From Allochromatium tepidum (lineage in GTDB: Bacteria > Pseudomonadota > Gammaproteobacteria > Chromatiales > Chromatiaceae), in the NCBI RefSeq assembly GCF_018409545.1, contig NZ_AP024564.1, positions 1 through 64,000 on the forward strand: a DNA stretch of 64,000 nucleotides, read 5' to 3'. Position 1 is the first letter of the stretch. The number at the start of each line of letters is the position of its first letter. Positions 49,157 through 58,821 of this stretch are shown here, in pieces. The translations under genes and the position numbers were made by a program. The notes beneath the pieces are model-generated. The model had not been told where the DNA came from, did not search any database, and saw only the letters and a program-made list of their open reading frames with translations.

Positions 49157-50221
49157 ATGGGTTGGAGAGAGCCGATCGAAGCCGCGCCGTTGCAGGCCAT
49201 GACAGCGAATCTCGGGATGGCGGAGGACAGGTCGGAACACATCGACCCGGAGCCGTTGACCGAGGCACTGATGGGCGAGTCTGTCCCGCCACTGGCCCGC
49301 TTCCGCGTTCATTTCACGGCTCAGGAGCCGATCCGTCTGCCCGAATACAGCGGCTCGGCCTGGCGGGGACTGCTCGGCCACGGACTGCGCCGCACCGCCT
49401 GTGTCACCCGTCAGCCGACCTGCACCGGCTGTCTGCTCATTCAGAACTGCGTCTACTCGACCCTGTTCGAGACCCCGGACGCCCAGGGCACGCCGGGCGG
49501 GGCACCGCATCCCTTCATCCTCGCCATCAATCCGCAGGCTCCGCGCGCACTGGAACCAGAGACGGCCTTCAGCCTCGATCTCCAGTTGCTGGGCACGGCC
49601 ATCCAGCAGATGCCCTATCTGATCCACGCCTTCGGACTGGCTGGCCGGCGCGGTTTCGGGCGCTCAGGCGGACGTTTCACCCTGAGGGCGGTTGAGCGCG
49701 AAGTCACGCTGGGGTCTGAGGACTGGCGGACGGTCTATGACGCCACGCTCGGCCGCTATGAGCCGCTGGAAACCGCCGCACCCGTGTTACCGCCGGCCCC
49801 GGCGCGTACGCATCTGCATCTGCTCACCCCCTGGCGGCTCAAGCGCGATGGTCGGCGGATCGGTGCACGCGAACTGACTGCACTCGACATCGCCCACGCC
49901 CTCTATCGCCGACTGCGCACCCTGGCCGCCGCGCATGGCGGTGATCCCGACACCTTCGATCATCGCCGGTTGCCGACCGATCCCGACGCCCTCCAGTTGG
50001 AGGTCGACTGGCTGCGCTGGCACGACTGGACGCGCTATTCCTTGCGTCAGGATGCGCTGATGCAGTTGGGTGGTCTGATCGGTGAAGTCAGCCTCACCGG
50101 CCCGGCGCTCGCCGAGCTGTGGCCGGCGCTCTGGTTCGGGCAGTGGACGCATTTAGGCAAGGGGACGGCGTTTGGGTTGGGTGGGTATCGGATCGCGCGG
50201 GACGAAAACACAACGCTTTGA
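49157..50221 (+). CDS. cas6: Cas6-type CRISPR RNA-processing RAMP protein
   Basis: A 354-residue protein of the RAMP superfamily with the Cas6-like C-terminal Gly-rich loop HLGKGTAFGLGGYRIA. SAWRGLLGHGLRRTAC followed by four cysteines (CTGCLLIQNC) is typical of the Cas_6 family found with type III systems. It would cut pre-crRNA for the Cmr complex. The start at 49157 has GAGGAG nine bases upstream. No type III array is present in the window. Confidence 0.85.
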   Translation: MGWREPIEAAPLQAMTANLGMAEDRSEHIDPEPLTEALMGESVPPLARFRVHFTAQEPIRLPEYSGSAWRGLLGHGLRRTACVTRQPTCTGCLLIQNCVYSTLFETPDAQGTPGGAPHPFILAINPQAPRALEPETAFSLDLQLLGTAIQQMPYLIHAFGLAGRRGFGRSGGRFTLRAVEREVTLGSEDWRTVYDATLGRYEPLETAAPVLPPAPARTHLHLLTPWRLKRDGRRIGARELTALDIAHALYRRLRTLAAAHGGDPDTFDHRRLPTDPDALQLEVDWLRWHDWTRYSLRQDALMQLGGLIGEVSLTGPALAELWPALWFGQWTHLGKGTAFGLGGYRIARDENTTL

Positions 50222-50271
50222 GAGATGCCACGACACGGCAAGCTTGCGAAACCGCGATGTCCTGCGCATCC

Positions 50272-50411
50272 GACGGATACTGGCGTCCAGGGCAATCGCA
50301 TCAAGAAACGCTTATATAGCTGATTGCTCAATGCCTTACACTTCTCGGCGCAAGTTGTTTATGCATTGTAAGACATTGATTTTTAAGGCCGTGCGATTGC
50401 CCTGTACTGGC
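50272..50411. repeat. Short inverted copies of a possible IS end
   Basis: CCAGGGCAATCGCATCAAG (50286-50304) is the complement of 45323-45341, and a partial copy GCGATTGCCCTGTACTGGCG lies at 50392. These look like solo ends of one IS family. Confidence 0.35.
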
Positions 50412-50439
50412 GTCTACCCTACGATACTTTCAAGGTCGA

Positions 50440-50715
50440 ATGGCGATGCTGAATACGGACGCTTCCTTCAACGCTGCCGCTCCAAGCCCCCGGAGCCTGT
50501 TGCTCTGGCCGTTCCTGACGACCCTGGGCCTGTTGCTGCTGGCCGAATCGGTGCGCGCCGCGCCATGCTGGGCAATGCCGCTGCCGGCATCAGCGGCGGG
50601 CGGCCACGGTCTCCACAATGATCCGCTGCTGGCCGTCAAGCTCGCTGAGAGCTGGATGGATGCCAACGCGATCACCGCCTGTCAGCGTCGTGCGGAGGAC
50701 ATCGTCTTGTTTTAA
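50440..50715 (+). CDS. Doubtful small exported protein, truncated by a MITE
   Basis: 91 residues with a hydrophobic segment LLLWPFLTTLGLLLLAESVRA that could be a signal peptide. The stop TAA lies at the border of the MITE at 50714, so the native C-terminus is lost. AAGGTC is only a weak Shine-Dalgarno. It may be a non-functional remnant between cas6 and the CARF gene. Confidence 0.3.
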   Translation: MAMLNTDASFNAAAPSPRSLLLWPFLTTLGLLLLAESVRAAPCWAMPLPASAAGGHGLHNDPLLAVKLAESWMDANAITACQRRAEDIVLF

Positions 50716-50907
50716 CGTAACTACTCAGCCTACCAACGAAGAGTTTACTCACTTTAAAAACAACGTGTTACGTCTCAGCGATAAGCAAAGCAGCCGGATT
50801 TTTCCATGGATTACCATAAGACTGACCGCTCCAATTTACGCCAAAACACAACATCTAGTGCTTTCATGCAGTCAGCTGTCTGCATCTAGGGGCTGAGTAG
50901 TTACGTT
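50714..50907. mobile_element. 194-bp MITE-like element with 17-bp perfect inverted ends
   Basis: AACGTAACTACTCAGCC at 50714-50730 is perfectly inverted at 50891-50907. There is no coding capacity; a short TTTA may be the target duplication. It lies inside the CRISPR locus between cas6 and the CARF gene. Confidence 0.65.
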
Positions 50908-50964
50908 TTAACCTTCCTTGTCGCCGGATCGTGCACATCGTCTCAATCAGGAGTCTTTTGAATC

Positions 50965-52107
50965 ATGCCCGTCTATCTCTGCACCTGCGGCACCAGTGCC
51001 GCCAAGAAACTGCCGCGCGAACCGCGCTTCGATGCCGCCTGGGTCACTGAACACGGCGGGGTTGAAACAGCCTCCAAGGTGATCTACGACACTTTCCGCA
51101 CCGCCCGCCTGGACGATGAAATCGCCCTCAAGCGCGACCTCTCCGCCGAGATCCATTCGCTGGCCCGCATGGGGGTGAACGACAAGGATACCGTGGTGCT
51201 GTTCAGTTCCGAGACCGCCGATGGACAGGCCTGTGCCTGGGCGGTCAAGCGCTATCTGGAGCAGGCCCGTCCGGGGATCCTCTGCCGGGTTGAGGTCGTG
51301 GCCGGTTTGCAGGTCACCGATGCCCACGTCTTCCGCACCGCCGGGGTGCTCAATTTCACCAAGGCGGTGCGGCGCGAGATCGATGCCAATGGGGCCGGAC
51401 AGTGTGTGCTCAATCCCACGGGCGGCTTCAAGAGCCTGGTGCCCTACACGGTGCTGATCGGGATGCTGCGGGGGGTACCGGCCAAGTACATCTTCGAGCA
51501 ATCCAGCGCCCTGATTCCGCTGCCGATGATGCCGGTGGAGTTCGCCCGCTCGCGGCTCGAACCGTTGCGCCCGCTGCTGGAGCGCATCCAGAACGAGACG
51601 GCGATCCCGCGCGCCGAACTGAACAAGGCGCTGCCGTCGTTCGCGGAGCGCGAGCTTCTGGAATCGCTGTTTGAGGATGTGGGACAGGGACAGGTGAGTC
51701 TGTCGCCGGTCGGCTTCCTGATCTGGGAGGAGCTGGAGCGGCCCACGGCCCTGGTGCCCTTCCTATCGCGCCGGGCGCTTGATGATCTGCTCAAGATGCG
51801 TGCCACCGAGGGCACGGCCCCGGATGATTACATCACGCGCGTGGCCCGCTCTCCCGAGCAGCTGGCGATCGGTAAACACGACTCATGGAGCAACGGCCTG
51901 TTCTGGCTCAAGCGTGGCGAGCATACCCGCGACCGCTATCTGGTCTCGGTCGAAGGCTGGCGGTTGCTGGTGTGGCGCATCGTCGATCATGACGAGTACG
52001 ACGACCTGCTGACCCAGAACCGCAAGACCGATGCCGGGGCGCGCGTGGCGGCCGAGCGCCGCGAAAAGTATGCCCCCTTTGTCCGCCTGGAACTGTACGA
52101 AGACTGA
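50965..52107 (+). CDS. CARF-domain CRISPR-associated protein (APE2256/Csm6-like family)
   Basis: A 380-residue protein. The N-terminal CARF-like Rossmann domain shows LCTCGTSAAKK, an FSSETADGQACAWAVKRYL block and the ligand-loop motif VLNPTGGFKSLVPYTVLIG near residue 155. The C-terminal half contains a winged-helix-like part and no HEPN R-x4-6-H that I can identify. It should bind cyclic oligoadenylate made by Cmr2 and act as an effector or ring nuclease. It lies 34 bp upstream of cmr1. Confidence 0.75.
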   Translation: MPVYLCTCGTSAAKKLPREPRFDAAWVTEHGGVETASKVIYDTFRTARLDDEIALKRDLSAEIHSLARMGVNDKDTVVLFSSETADGQACAWAVKRYLEQARPGILCRVEVVAGLQVTDAHVFRTAGVLNFTKAVRREIDANGAGQCVLNPTGGFKSLVPYTVLIGMLRGVPAKYIFEQSSALIPLPMMPVEFARSRLEPLRPLLERIQNETAIPRAELNKALPSFAERELLESLFEDVGQGQVSLSPVGFLIWEELERPTALVPFLSRRALDDLLKMRATEGTAPDDYITRVARSPEQLAIGKHDSWSNGLFWLKRGEHTRDRYLVSVEGWRLLVWRIVDHDEYDDLLTQNRKTDAGARVAAERREKYAPFVRLELYED

Positions 52108-52141
52108 TCCGCCGCTGAGACCACTACACGGAGCTTTTGAC

Positions 52142-53323
52142 ATGCGTCGATCTACCCTGGAGCTTGATCCGAGCGTTGCCTTGAGCGCGTGGTCTGAAAC
52201 CACGGCGGCTAACGCCGATCCCTGGACCCATTACGCCTGCAAGCTGGTCACGCCGCTGTATGGCGGCGGGGTTCGGGCGGCGGAAGTCGATACTTCGATG
52301 CCGATCCGCGCGGCGGGTATTCGCGGTCAGCTGCGCTTTTGGTGGCGGATCGTCGCCGGTCCCTTCGCTTCGCCGGAGGCGATGTTTCAGCGCGAGGCAG
52401 CCATCTGGGGCGGGATCGCCAGCAGCGGTCCCAGCGCGAGCCGGGTTGCAGCTCGGGTCAAAGCCAAGCCCGTTCAAGCGATGCACCTTAGCGCGAAAAG
52501 CCAAGTCGCTGGTTTGCCGGCTTACGGACTCATCCTCGATCCGGGCGCGGATCCGATACTCTTGAAGTCTGGCTATCCGTTTGAGCTATTCGTGCGTTGC
52601 GCCTCGGATCTGACGCCCCGGCAGCATGACGAAGTGCAGACCGCGCTGCGTTGGTGGGCGAGTTTTGGCGGTGTGGGCGCACGGACGCGGCGCGGATTCG
52701 GCGCGGTGCAGGTCGGCATGCTCCAGCCGGTGACCCCGGAGGAGGTTGCTGAATACGGTGGCCGCCTGTGTGTGGCAGCGAGCGGCTCGAATGAGATCGA
52801 TGCTTGGGAAACATCCGTCAAAAAGCTGCAACGGTTTCGTCAAGGTCCGAATCTGGGTCGCAACCCCGGCCAAGGCAATCGGCCCGGACGCAGCCGCTGG
52901 CCGGAGCCCGACACCATCCGGCGTCAGACGCGGCGACATGCCAAAAACCATGATCCCGAGCATCCGGTGGATGGCGTTTATCCCCGCGCCTGGTTCGGAT
53001 TGCCGATCATCTTTCACTTCAAGGATGCGGACGAACCGAGTGATTCGACCTTGATCCCTGATGGCGAGCGTGACCGCATGGCCAGTCCACTCATTCTGCG
53101 TCCCTACTGGAGCGGACAAAAATGGCATCCGTCGGCACTGCTCTTACCGGGTTGGGAACGACGCGCCACTGAGTTGCGTGTGGGCTTCGGCAACGGCCCC
53201 TTCCGCCGCGCCTGGCCTTCCGACTCCGCCGAACGCGCGCGGCTGGCGGCGCAGATCCAACCGATGGCCGGTCGTGGCGATGATCCGCTGACGGCGTTCA
53301 TGGACTATTTCAAGCAGGACTGA
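52142..53323 (+). CDS. cmr1: Type III-B RAMP protein Cmr1
   Basis: A 393-residue protein with the Cmr1 hallmarks YACKLVTPLYGGGVRAAEVD, IRAAGIRGQLRFWWRI and a later WWASFGGVGARTRRGFG. Cmr1 caps the 3' end of the crRNA-Cmr backbone. It starts the cmr1-6 operon, with three bases to cmr2. The start at 52142 follows ACGGAG. Confidence 0.92.
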   Translation: MRRSTLELDPSVALSAWSETTAANADPWTHYACKLVTPLYGGGVRAAEVDTSMPIRAAGIRGQLRFWWRIVAGPFASPEAMFQREAAIWGGIASSGPSASRVAARVKAKPVQAMHLSAKSQVAGLPAYGLILDPGADPILLKSGYPFELFVRCASDLTPRQHDEVQTALRWWASFGGVGARTRRGFGAVQVGMLQPVTPEEVAEYGGRLCVAASGSNEIDAWETSVKKLQRFRQGPNLGRNPGQGNRPGRSRWPEPDTIRRQTRRHAKNHDPEHPVDGVYPRAWFGLPIIFHFKDADEPSDSTLIPDGERDRMASPLILRPYWSGQKWHPSALLLPGWERRATELRVGFGNGPFRRAWPSDSAERARLAAQIQPMAGRGDDPLTAFMDYFKQD

Positions 53324-53326
53324 CCC

Positions 53327-55162
53327 ATGCCCCAGTATCTCGTGACCCTATCGCTTGGCCCGGTGCAGAGCCTGATCGAAGCGGCGCGGCGCACGCGCGA
53401 TCTCTGGTGCGGTTCCTGGCTGCTGTCGGAGTCGGCGCGCGCCGCAGCGCGGGTGCTGCATCAGGCCCAACCCGGCTGCCTCATTTTTCCCTGTCCCCAG
53501 AACCCCGATGTGGAACTCCAGCCGCAACAGGAGCCGGGCGACAGCGCCAACATCGCCAATATCCTGCGCGCCGAGGTGGACTTGCCGGATGCCGCCGCCG
53601 CCCGCGTCCTGTGCGAGCGGGCCAAACAGGCCGCCGCCCAGCGTCTGATCGACCTGGGCGAACAGGCGCGCGGCCAACTCAGGGTCAAACTGCGCGATGA
53701 GGTCTGGCAGGCACAGATCGGCGACCTGCTGGAGAGCTTCGCCGCCTGGGCCGAGATTCCCACTGGGCCGGACGGCTACCGGCAGGCCAGCGCCCGGCTC
53801 GGCGCGACGCTGGCCGCGCGCAAGGCGACCCGCGATTTCCGCCCCGCCGTGCCCCTGAAGACGCCGGGCCTGCCCAAGTCCTCGCTCGATGGCGCGCTGG
53901 AAACCGTGTTGCCAAAGCCCGAGGATTGGCCCGAACAGCATCGGGATCGTCGCAAGCTCGGTCTTTCGCGCGGCGAGCAGCTCGATGCCTTGGGCGTCAT
54001 GAAGCGGATGGCCGGCCAGGTCGAGCAGTTCACCCCCTACTCGCGCGTGGCCGCCGATCCCTGGATCCGCACGCTCCCAACTGAACGGCAAGCGGCGCTG
54101 TGTGCGGCTTACGAACCGCTGGTCAAGTCGAAGCTGGCGACGCGAGTCAGCGGCAATCACGGTGACTACGATGCGCTTCCCTACGATGCCCAGATGCTCT
54201 ACGACTTCCGTCTCGACAATGCGCTGGCGGCCAAGGGCGAAGACGCGGCCGAGCCGGAGGAGCGTGAAGCGCTCTTGAAGCTACAAAAGGTCATGAAGTC
54301 ACTGCCGGCGGAGAGCGGTGCCCCGGTGCCCTATGCCGTGATCCTCAAGGCCGACGGCGACCGCATGGGCGCCCTTCTGCAACAGGCCAAGCAGGCGGCG
54401 GATTCACGCGCGATCTCCCAATCGCTGCATGGCTTTGCTTCCAGCGTTCGCGAACTGGTACGCCAACACCACGGTCATGCCATCTACTCCGGCGGCGACG
54501 ACGTGCTCGCTCTGGTACCGCTGCCGGAAGCCTTGGCCTGTGCGCGGACACTGGCCGAGGCCTTCGCGAAGGCACTCCAGCCGGTGGCCAAGTCGCTCGG
54601 ACTCAACGCCGCCGAGCATCCGACGCTTTCCGTCGGGCTGGCCATCGGCCATCTGATGGAACCGCTGGGTGCGTTGCGCAAGCGAGCCGGTCACGCCGAG
54701 CATCTGGCCAAGGGCGATACCGAGAAGAGGCCACGCAATGCCCTGGCCATCGTGCTGGGGATTCGCTCCGGCGGCGAACTGGAATGGCGGGCCAACTGGG
54801 ACGACAGCAAGGCGCTCGCCGACCTGGAAGCCTTCACCACCGCCTATCGTGACGGCCGGCTGCCCAGCCGGGTGGCCTACGATCTGCGTGCCATCGACAG
54901 GCGTCTGGCCTGGATGCGTCAGGATGACAGCGAAATCGCACGTGGAATGCGCAAAGCCGAGGTCGCGCGCATGCTTGACCGGGCGCGGGAAGAAGGCGGC
55001 ACCGATGAGCTTTCGCCGGCGCTGCGGGAATTAATTCTGACCCGTGCCGGTGGCCCGACATCGACCCCAAGCCCGTCTTTGGCCAAATTGGCCGATACAT
55101 TGATTCTGGCGCGCTGGCTCTCCGCCCGCACTGTCGCCGATCTGGGAGTACGCGACCAATGA
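53327..55162 (+). CDS. cmr2: Cas10/Cmr2 cyclase subunit without HD domain
   Basis: A 611-residue protein: first RRM-like part LVTLSLGPVQSLIEAARRTRDLW, a helical linker with VPYAVILKADGDRMG, and the Palm GGDD motif in YSGGDDVLALVP near residue 388. The cyclase site is intact, so cyclic oligoadenylate synthesis is expected. The usual N-terminal HD nuclease domain is absent; the protein begins directly with the Palm-like domain and is about 200-300 residues shorter than full Cmr2. The stop overlaps cmr3 (ATGA). Confidence 0.92.
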   Translation: MPQYLVTLSLGPVQSLIEAARRTRDLWCGSWLLSESARAAARVLHQAQPGCLIFPCPQNPDVELQPQQEPGDSANIANILRAEVDLPDAAAARVLCERAKQAAAQRLIDLGEQARGQLRVKLRDEVWQAQIGDLLESFAAWAEIPTGPDGYRQASARLGATLAARKATRDFRPAVPLKTPGLPKSSLDGALETVLPKPEDWPEQHRDRRKLGLSRGEQLDALGVMKRMAGQVEQFTPYSRVAADPWIRTLPTERQAALCAAYEPLVKSKLATRVSGNHGDYDALPYDAQMLYDFRLDNALAAKGEDAAEPEEREALLKLQKVMKSLPAESGAPVPYAVILKADGDRMGALLQQAKQAADSRAISQSLHGFASSVRELVRQHHGHAIYSGGDDVLALVPLPEALACARTLAEAFAKALQPVAKSLGLNAAEHPTLSVGLAIGHLMEPLGALRKRAGHAEHLAKGDTEKRPRNALAIVLGIRSGGELEWRANWDDSKALADLEAFTTAYRDGRLPSRVAYDLRAIDRRLAWMRQDDSEIARGMRKAEVARMLDRAREEGGTDELSPALRELILTRAGGPTSTPSPSLAKLADTLILARWLSARTVADLGVRDQ

Positions 55163-56442
55163 GCAAGAAGGGCAAGAAGCAACCCAAGATCAATTACAAC
55201 AAGCAGCAGCGCCTGCAGGGCCAGTCGAGCACGGCACGGGCGATACCCGCCGCCCAGTCTGCCCGCGTTCAGCGCGAGGCGCCCAAGTCCGCTGCCTCCA
55301 GCCCGATCGTCAGTCTGGAGCCACTGGCCCCGCTGATCGTGCGTTCGGGGCGTCCGTTCGACGATCAGGCCGGCGCCGATGCGCCGCGTTTCCCGCCGCC
55401 CTCGACTCTGGCGGGCTGTCTGCGCACAGCGTGGGCGCGGGCCAAGGATCAGGCGTTTGGTCCCGATCTCGCTAAACTGGCCGTGGCCAGTCCGTTTCTG
55501 GCACAAGTCGACGACACGGGAAACATCGTGCGCTTGCTCGCGCCCAAACCGGCGGATGCCCAGTATTTCGGGCATGGCGCAGAGGCCAAGTGTCTGCGCT
55601 TGGAGCCGAGTCGCTTCGAGGATGGCTGTAACGCCGATCTCCCCGATGGACTGCGCCCGCTGCGTCTGTCCGAGACGATCCAGGGCAAGGCCAGCAAGGG
55701 GCCGGCCTGGTGGGACTGGAAGGATCTGATCGCCTTTCGCCGGGGGCAGCCGCTCAGCCACCCGCGGCTGACCGAACGCGGCTGGTTGCCGCCATCCGGG
55801 GATCGGCGCACCCATGTGGCCATCGACGCGGTGACGCAGGCGGCTGAATCCGGGCGGTTGTTCCAGACTGAAGGGCTGGATCTGGAGCCGGACAATCCAT
55901 GGCTGGAGAAGTCCGAGGCCCCGTGTTTGCGCCTGCTCGCACGCTGTGCCGAGCCGCTGCCCGGTGGACTGGTCCATCTGGGCGGGGAACGGCGTCTGAC
56001 CCGTCTGCACCCGGAACCGGAGACGGTCTGGCCGACTCCGCCGGCGACCTGGTTCCAGGATATCCAAAAGGCTGGCGGTTTGACTCTGACGCTGCTCACG
56101 CCCGGCGTGTTCCAGGCGGGCTATCGCCCCGGTTGGCTCAATGTTTGGGTTGATGACCGGCTCACCGGCGAGCCGCCGATTGCCCCCGGCGTGCGGCTAC
56201 AGCTGATCGCCGCCGCCGTCGAGCGCTGGCAGCCGCATTCGGGCTGGGATCTGGCCGCACAACAGCCGCGTCCGACCCGCAAACTGGTCGGCGCCGGCGC
56301 GACCTACTGGTTCCGCCTGCTCGAACCGACCGCGCCCGAGGCGCTGGCCGCGCTGTGGCTTGCCAGTCTGTGCGACCTGGAACAGGACCGGCGCGACGGC
56401 TATGGCTTGGCCCTGCCGGCGCCCTGGAAACCCACCGACTGA
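55159..56442 (+). CDS. cmr3: Type III-B RAMP protein Cmr3
   Basis: A 427-residue protein: a basic, flexible N-terminus of 50 residues, then SLEPLAPLIVRSGRPFDD and PPPSTLAGCLRTAWARA, and a C-terminal Gly-rich segment. Cmr3 binds the crRNA 5' tag next to Cmr2. It overlaps cmr2 by four bases. Confidence 0.9.
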   Translation: MSKKGKKQPKINYNKQQRLQGQSSTARAIPAAQSARVQREAPKSAASSPIVSLEPLAPLIVRSGRPFDDQAGADAPRFPPPSTLAGCLRTAWARAKDQAFGPDLAKLAVASPFLAQVDDTGNIVRLLAPKPADAQYFGHGAEAKCLRLEPSRFEDGCNADLPDGLRPLRLSETIQGKASKGPAWWDWKDLIAFRRGQPLSHPRLTERGWLPPSGDRRTHVAIDAVTQAAESGRLFQTEGLDLEPDNPWLEKSEAPCLRLLARCAEPLPGGLVHLGGERRLTRLHPEPETVWPTPPATWFQDIQKAGGLTLTLLTPGVFQAGYRPGWLNVWVDDRLTGEPPIAPGVRLQLIAAAVERWQPHSGWDLAAQQPRPTRKLVGAGATYWFRLLEPTAPEALAALWLASLCDLEQDRRDGYGLALPAPWKPTD

Positions 56443-56478
56443 CGCCGACCTTTCCGAATCGCTTCAAAGGATGACATC

Positions 56479-57360
56479 ATGCACGCACGACTCTTTCATC
56501 TGCATACCCTCTCCGCGCTCCATTGCGGTACCGGCCGGTCGGTCGGCGTGGTCGATCTGCCGATCGCCCGCGCCCGCGCCACCCAACTGCCGATCGTGCC
56601 CGGCTCCTCGCTGCGCGGCGTTCTGCGTCAGGAGATCGGTGCGCGGGATGCCGACCTCGAACGCACGCTGTTCGGTCCCCGCACAATCAAGGACAACGCC
56701 AACAGCTTCGCCGGGGCGCTGGCCGTCGGCGATGCCCATCTGCTGGCCATGCCGGTGCGGGCGCTGGCCGGTATCCTGTGCTATGTAACCGCGCCCTTCA
56801 TTCTGCGCCGCTATGCGCGCGATCTGGCAGATGTGGGGCTGACAACTCTGGAGATCCCCAGTCCGGCCAATCGTGAGCACGCTCTGGTGCCGACCGATTC
56901 GGTCAACCTGCTCGACAACAACACCCTGGTGCTCGAAGACCTTGATCTGGGAGCGCAACGTAACGCTCTGACGCTGGAATGGGCCAGGATCATCGCCGCG
57001 CGGGTCCACCCGCACGAAACCAGCGGCCAGACCGATTTCATTCAGCGCTTCGCCATCCTGCCCGATGACATTCTCGGCTATCTGAGCGAGACGGCGACCG
57101 AACTGCGCACCCGCATCAGCATCGACCAGGACACGGGCACGGTGAAGAAGGGCGCGCTCTGGTTCGAGGAGCATCTGCCTGCCGAGTCGGTGCTGTGGGG
57201 GCTGTATGCGCTGAGCGATTCCAATGAGCCGGGCAAGCCGAAGCGCGCCGATGCACTCGCCCAGGCGCTCCCGGCCAGCCCCACGCTGCTGCAACTCGGC
57301 GGACAGGCGGGCGTCGGACGCGGTCTGGTGCGGCTGCTGACGCAGGAGGTGGCGGCATGA
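56479..57360 (+). CDS. cmr4: Type III-B Cas7-like backbone protein Cmr4
   Basis: A 293-residue protein with LFHLHTLSALHCGTGRSVGVVDLPIARARAT, LPIVPGSSLRGVLRQEI and C-terminal GGQAGVGRGLVRL. The Asp in VVDLPIAR corresponds in position to the catalytic loop residue used for target-RNA cleavage at 6-nt intervals. Overlaps cmr5 by four bases (ATGA). Confidence 0.92.
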   Translation: MHARLFHLHTLSALHCGTGRSVGVVDLPIARARATQLPIVPGSSLRGVLRQEIGARDADLERTLFGPRTIKDNANSFAGALAVGDAHLLAMPVRALAGILCYVTAPFILRRYARDLADVGLTTLEIPSPANREHALVPTDSVNLLDNNTLVLEDLDLGAQRNALTLEWARIIAARVHPHETSGQTDFIQRFAILPDDILGYLSETATELRTRISIDQDTGTVKKGALWFEEHLPAESVLWGLYALSDSNEPGKPKRADALAQALPASPTLLQLGGQAGVGRGLVRLLTQEVAA

Positions 57361-57761
57361 AGATGCGTGCCCACCATGTGGCGAAGGCGGCCTATGCGTG
57401 TGTCGAGGCCCGCCAGAACGAACCCAACAAGAAGAAGTACGGGGCCATCGCCCACAAGCTGCCGGGGATGATCCTGCAGAACGGTCTGGCTCAGGCCACG
57501 GGCTTTCTGCTGGCCAAGGGGGCCGGCGCCTCTGAGCATTTGATGCTGCTCGATGATCTGAAGGAGGTGCTGCGTGCCGGCGGAACGGTCACGGTCACGA
57601 GCGGCGAAGCCCTGCATCGGGAGATCATCGCCGCGGATCTGGCCAAGACCCTGAAATACACCCGCGCCGCCCTGGAAGCCTCCGGCTGGATCAAGCGTTA
57701 TGTGCAGGGCGTGCTGCGGGTCACGGCGACCGGCGACGACAGTGGAGAACAGGAGGGCTGA
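57357..57761 (+). CDS. cmr5: Type III-B small subunit Cmr5
   Basis: A 134-residue helical protein (HHVAKAAYACVEARQNEPNKKKYGAIAHKLPGMILQNGLAQATGFLLAK), the expected length and character of Cmr5, which stacks along the target-RNA channel. Translationally coupled on the 5' side and 2 bp from cmr6. Confidence 0.9.
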   Translation: MKMRAHHVAKAAYACVEARQNEPNKKKYGAIAHKLPGMILQNGLAQATGFLLAKGAGASEHLMLLDDLKEVLRAGGTVTVTSGEALHREIIAADLAKTLKYTRAALEASGWIKRYVQGVLRVTATGDDSGEQEG

Positions 57762-57763
57762 AG

Positions 57764-58786
57764 ATGGCAACTCAACTCATGCGCGAAGCGCTGCGTCGGC
57801 TGTATCCCGTCGCCAATGACGCGCATCCCGGACTGCTGATGCAGCGGGGACTCATGGAGCACAACGAAGAGAACAAGGAAGCAAAGACAGCGCATATCCG
57901 TAAGATTTGCGGGATCACATCGACGCCCTTCTACCACAATGCCTACCAGCGCTGGCGGACCGCCACCGCCGATCCGCTGCGCTTTCGTCAGCTTGAACTG
58001 GCGCTGGAATCGCGCCTGTTCATCGGTCTGACCGGCGGCGGAATGCTGGAAACGGGGTGCGCGATCAGCCACAGCTACGGGATGCCCTATATTCCCGGTT
58101 CCAGCGTCAAGGGTGTGGTGCGAGCGCAAGTATGCGGTAGCCCGTTTGCCGGTCAGCATCCGGAAGTAATCGCTGAACTCTTCGGTGCCGAGGCTGATCC
58201 GACACCGGAGGCGCCCTATCCGCAAGGGCTGTCGGGACTGGTGACTTTCCACGATGCCTGGTGGGTGCCCGGTTCCGCCGAGCACCCGCTGGTCGAGGAG
58301 ATCGTCACCACGCATCATCTGGAGTATTACGGCACCGAGGGCCGCACCCCGGCCACCGATTTCGACAGTCCGGTACCCAATGCTCAGATCGCCGTTCAGG
58401 GGAACTTCCTGTTCGTACTGGAAGGACCGCTTGCATGGCTGGAATTGGCCCAACGGATGCTGATCGCCGCGCTCTCCAAACGTGGGATCGGGGCCAAGAC
58501 CCGTACCGGCTACGGACTGTTCGATCCCGCGCCGCAGAAACCCGCCGGGCCAGTCTGCGCCTGGGTGGATGAAACCATTGCCCGTCTGGCCCAGCAGAAC
58601 AATAATGCCAAACCCGATGACGTCCTGCGCAGCAAAGGACTGGCGGGCGAATGGGCGGCGCTGACCGATCCGGCACTGAAGGCCGAGGCGCTGGAGGATA
58701 TTCGGTCGCGCTGGCAGGCTAAAGGATGGTGGGATGAGCCGCCCGGCAAATCGGCCAAGCAGGCACGCGCCATCTATGACGGCTGA
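57764..58786 (+). CDS. cmr6: Type III-B RAMP protein Cmr6
   Basis: A 340-residue protein with LFIGLTGGGMLETGCAISHSYGMPYIPGSSVKGVVRAQV, a VTFHDAWW segment and C-terminal GIGAKTRTGYGLF, the Cmr6 signature. It ends the cmr1-6 run. AGGAGGGCTGAAG precedes its start. Confidence 0.92.
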   Translation: MATQLMREALRRLYPVANDAHPGLLMQRGLMEHNEENKEAKTAHIRKICGITSTPFYHNAYQRWRTATADPLRFRQLELALESRLFIGLTGGGMLETGCAISHSYGMPYIPGSSVKGVVRAQVCGSPFAGQHPEVIAELFGAEADPTPEAPYPQGLSGLVTFHDAWWVPGSAEHPLVEEIVTTHHLEYYGTEGRTPATDFDSPVPNAQIAVQGNFLFVLEGPLAWLELAQRMLIAALSKRGIGAKTRTGYGLFDPAPQKPAGPVCAWVDETIARLAQQNNNAKPDDVLRSKGLAGEWAALTDPALKAEALEDIRSRWQAKGWWDEPPGKSAKQARAIYDG

Positions 58787-58821
58787 TCACCGGTCGGAGC
58801 GGGCGCGGCGCGGATCTTGCG

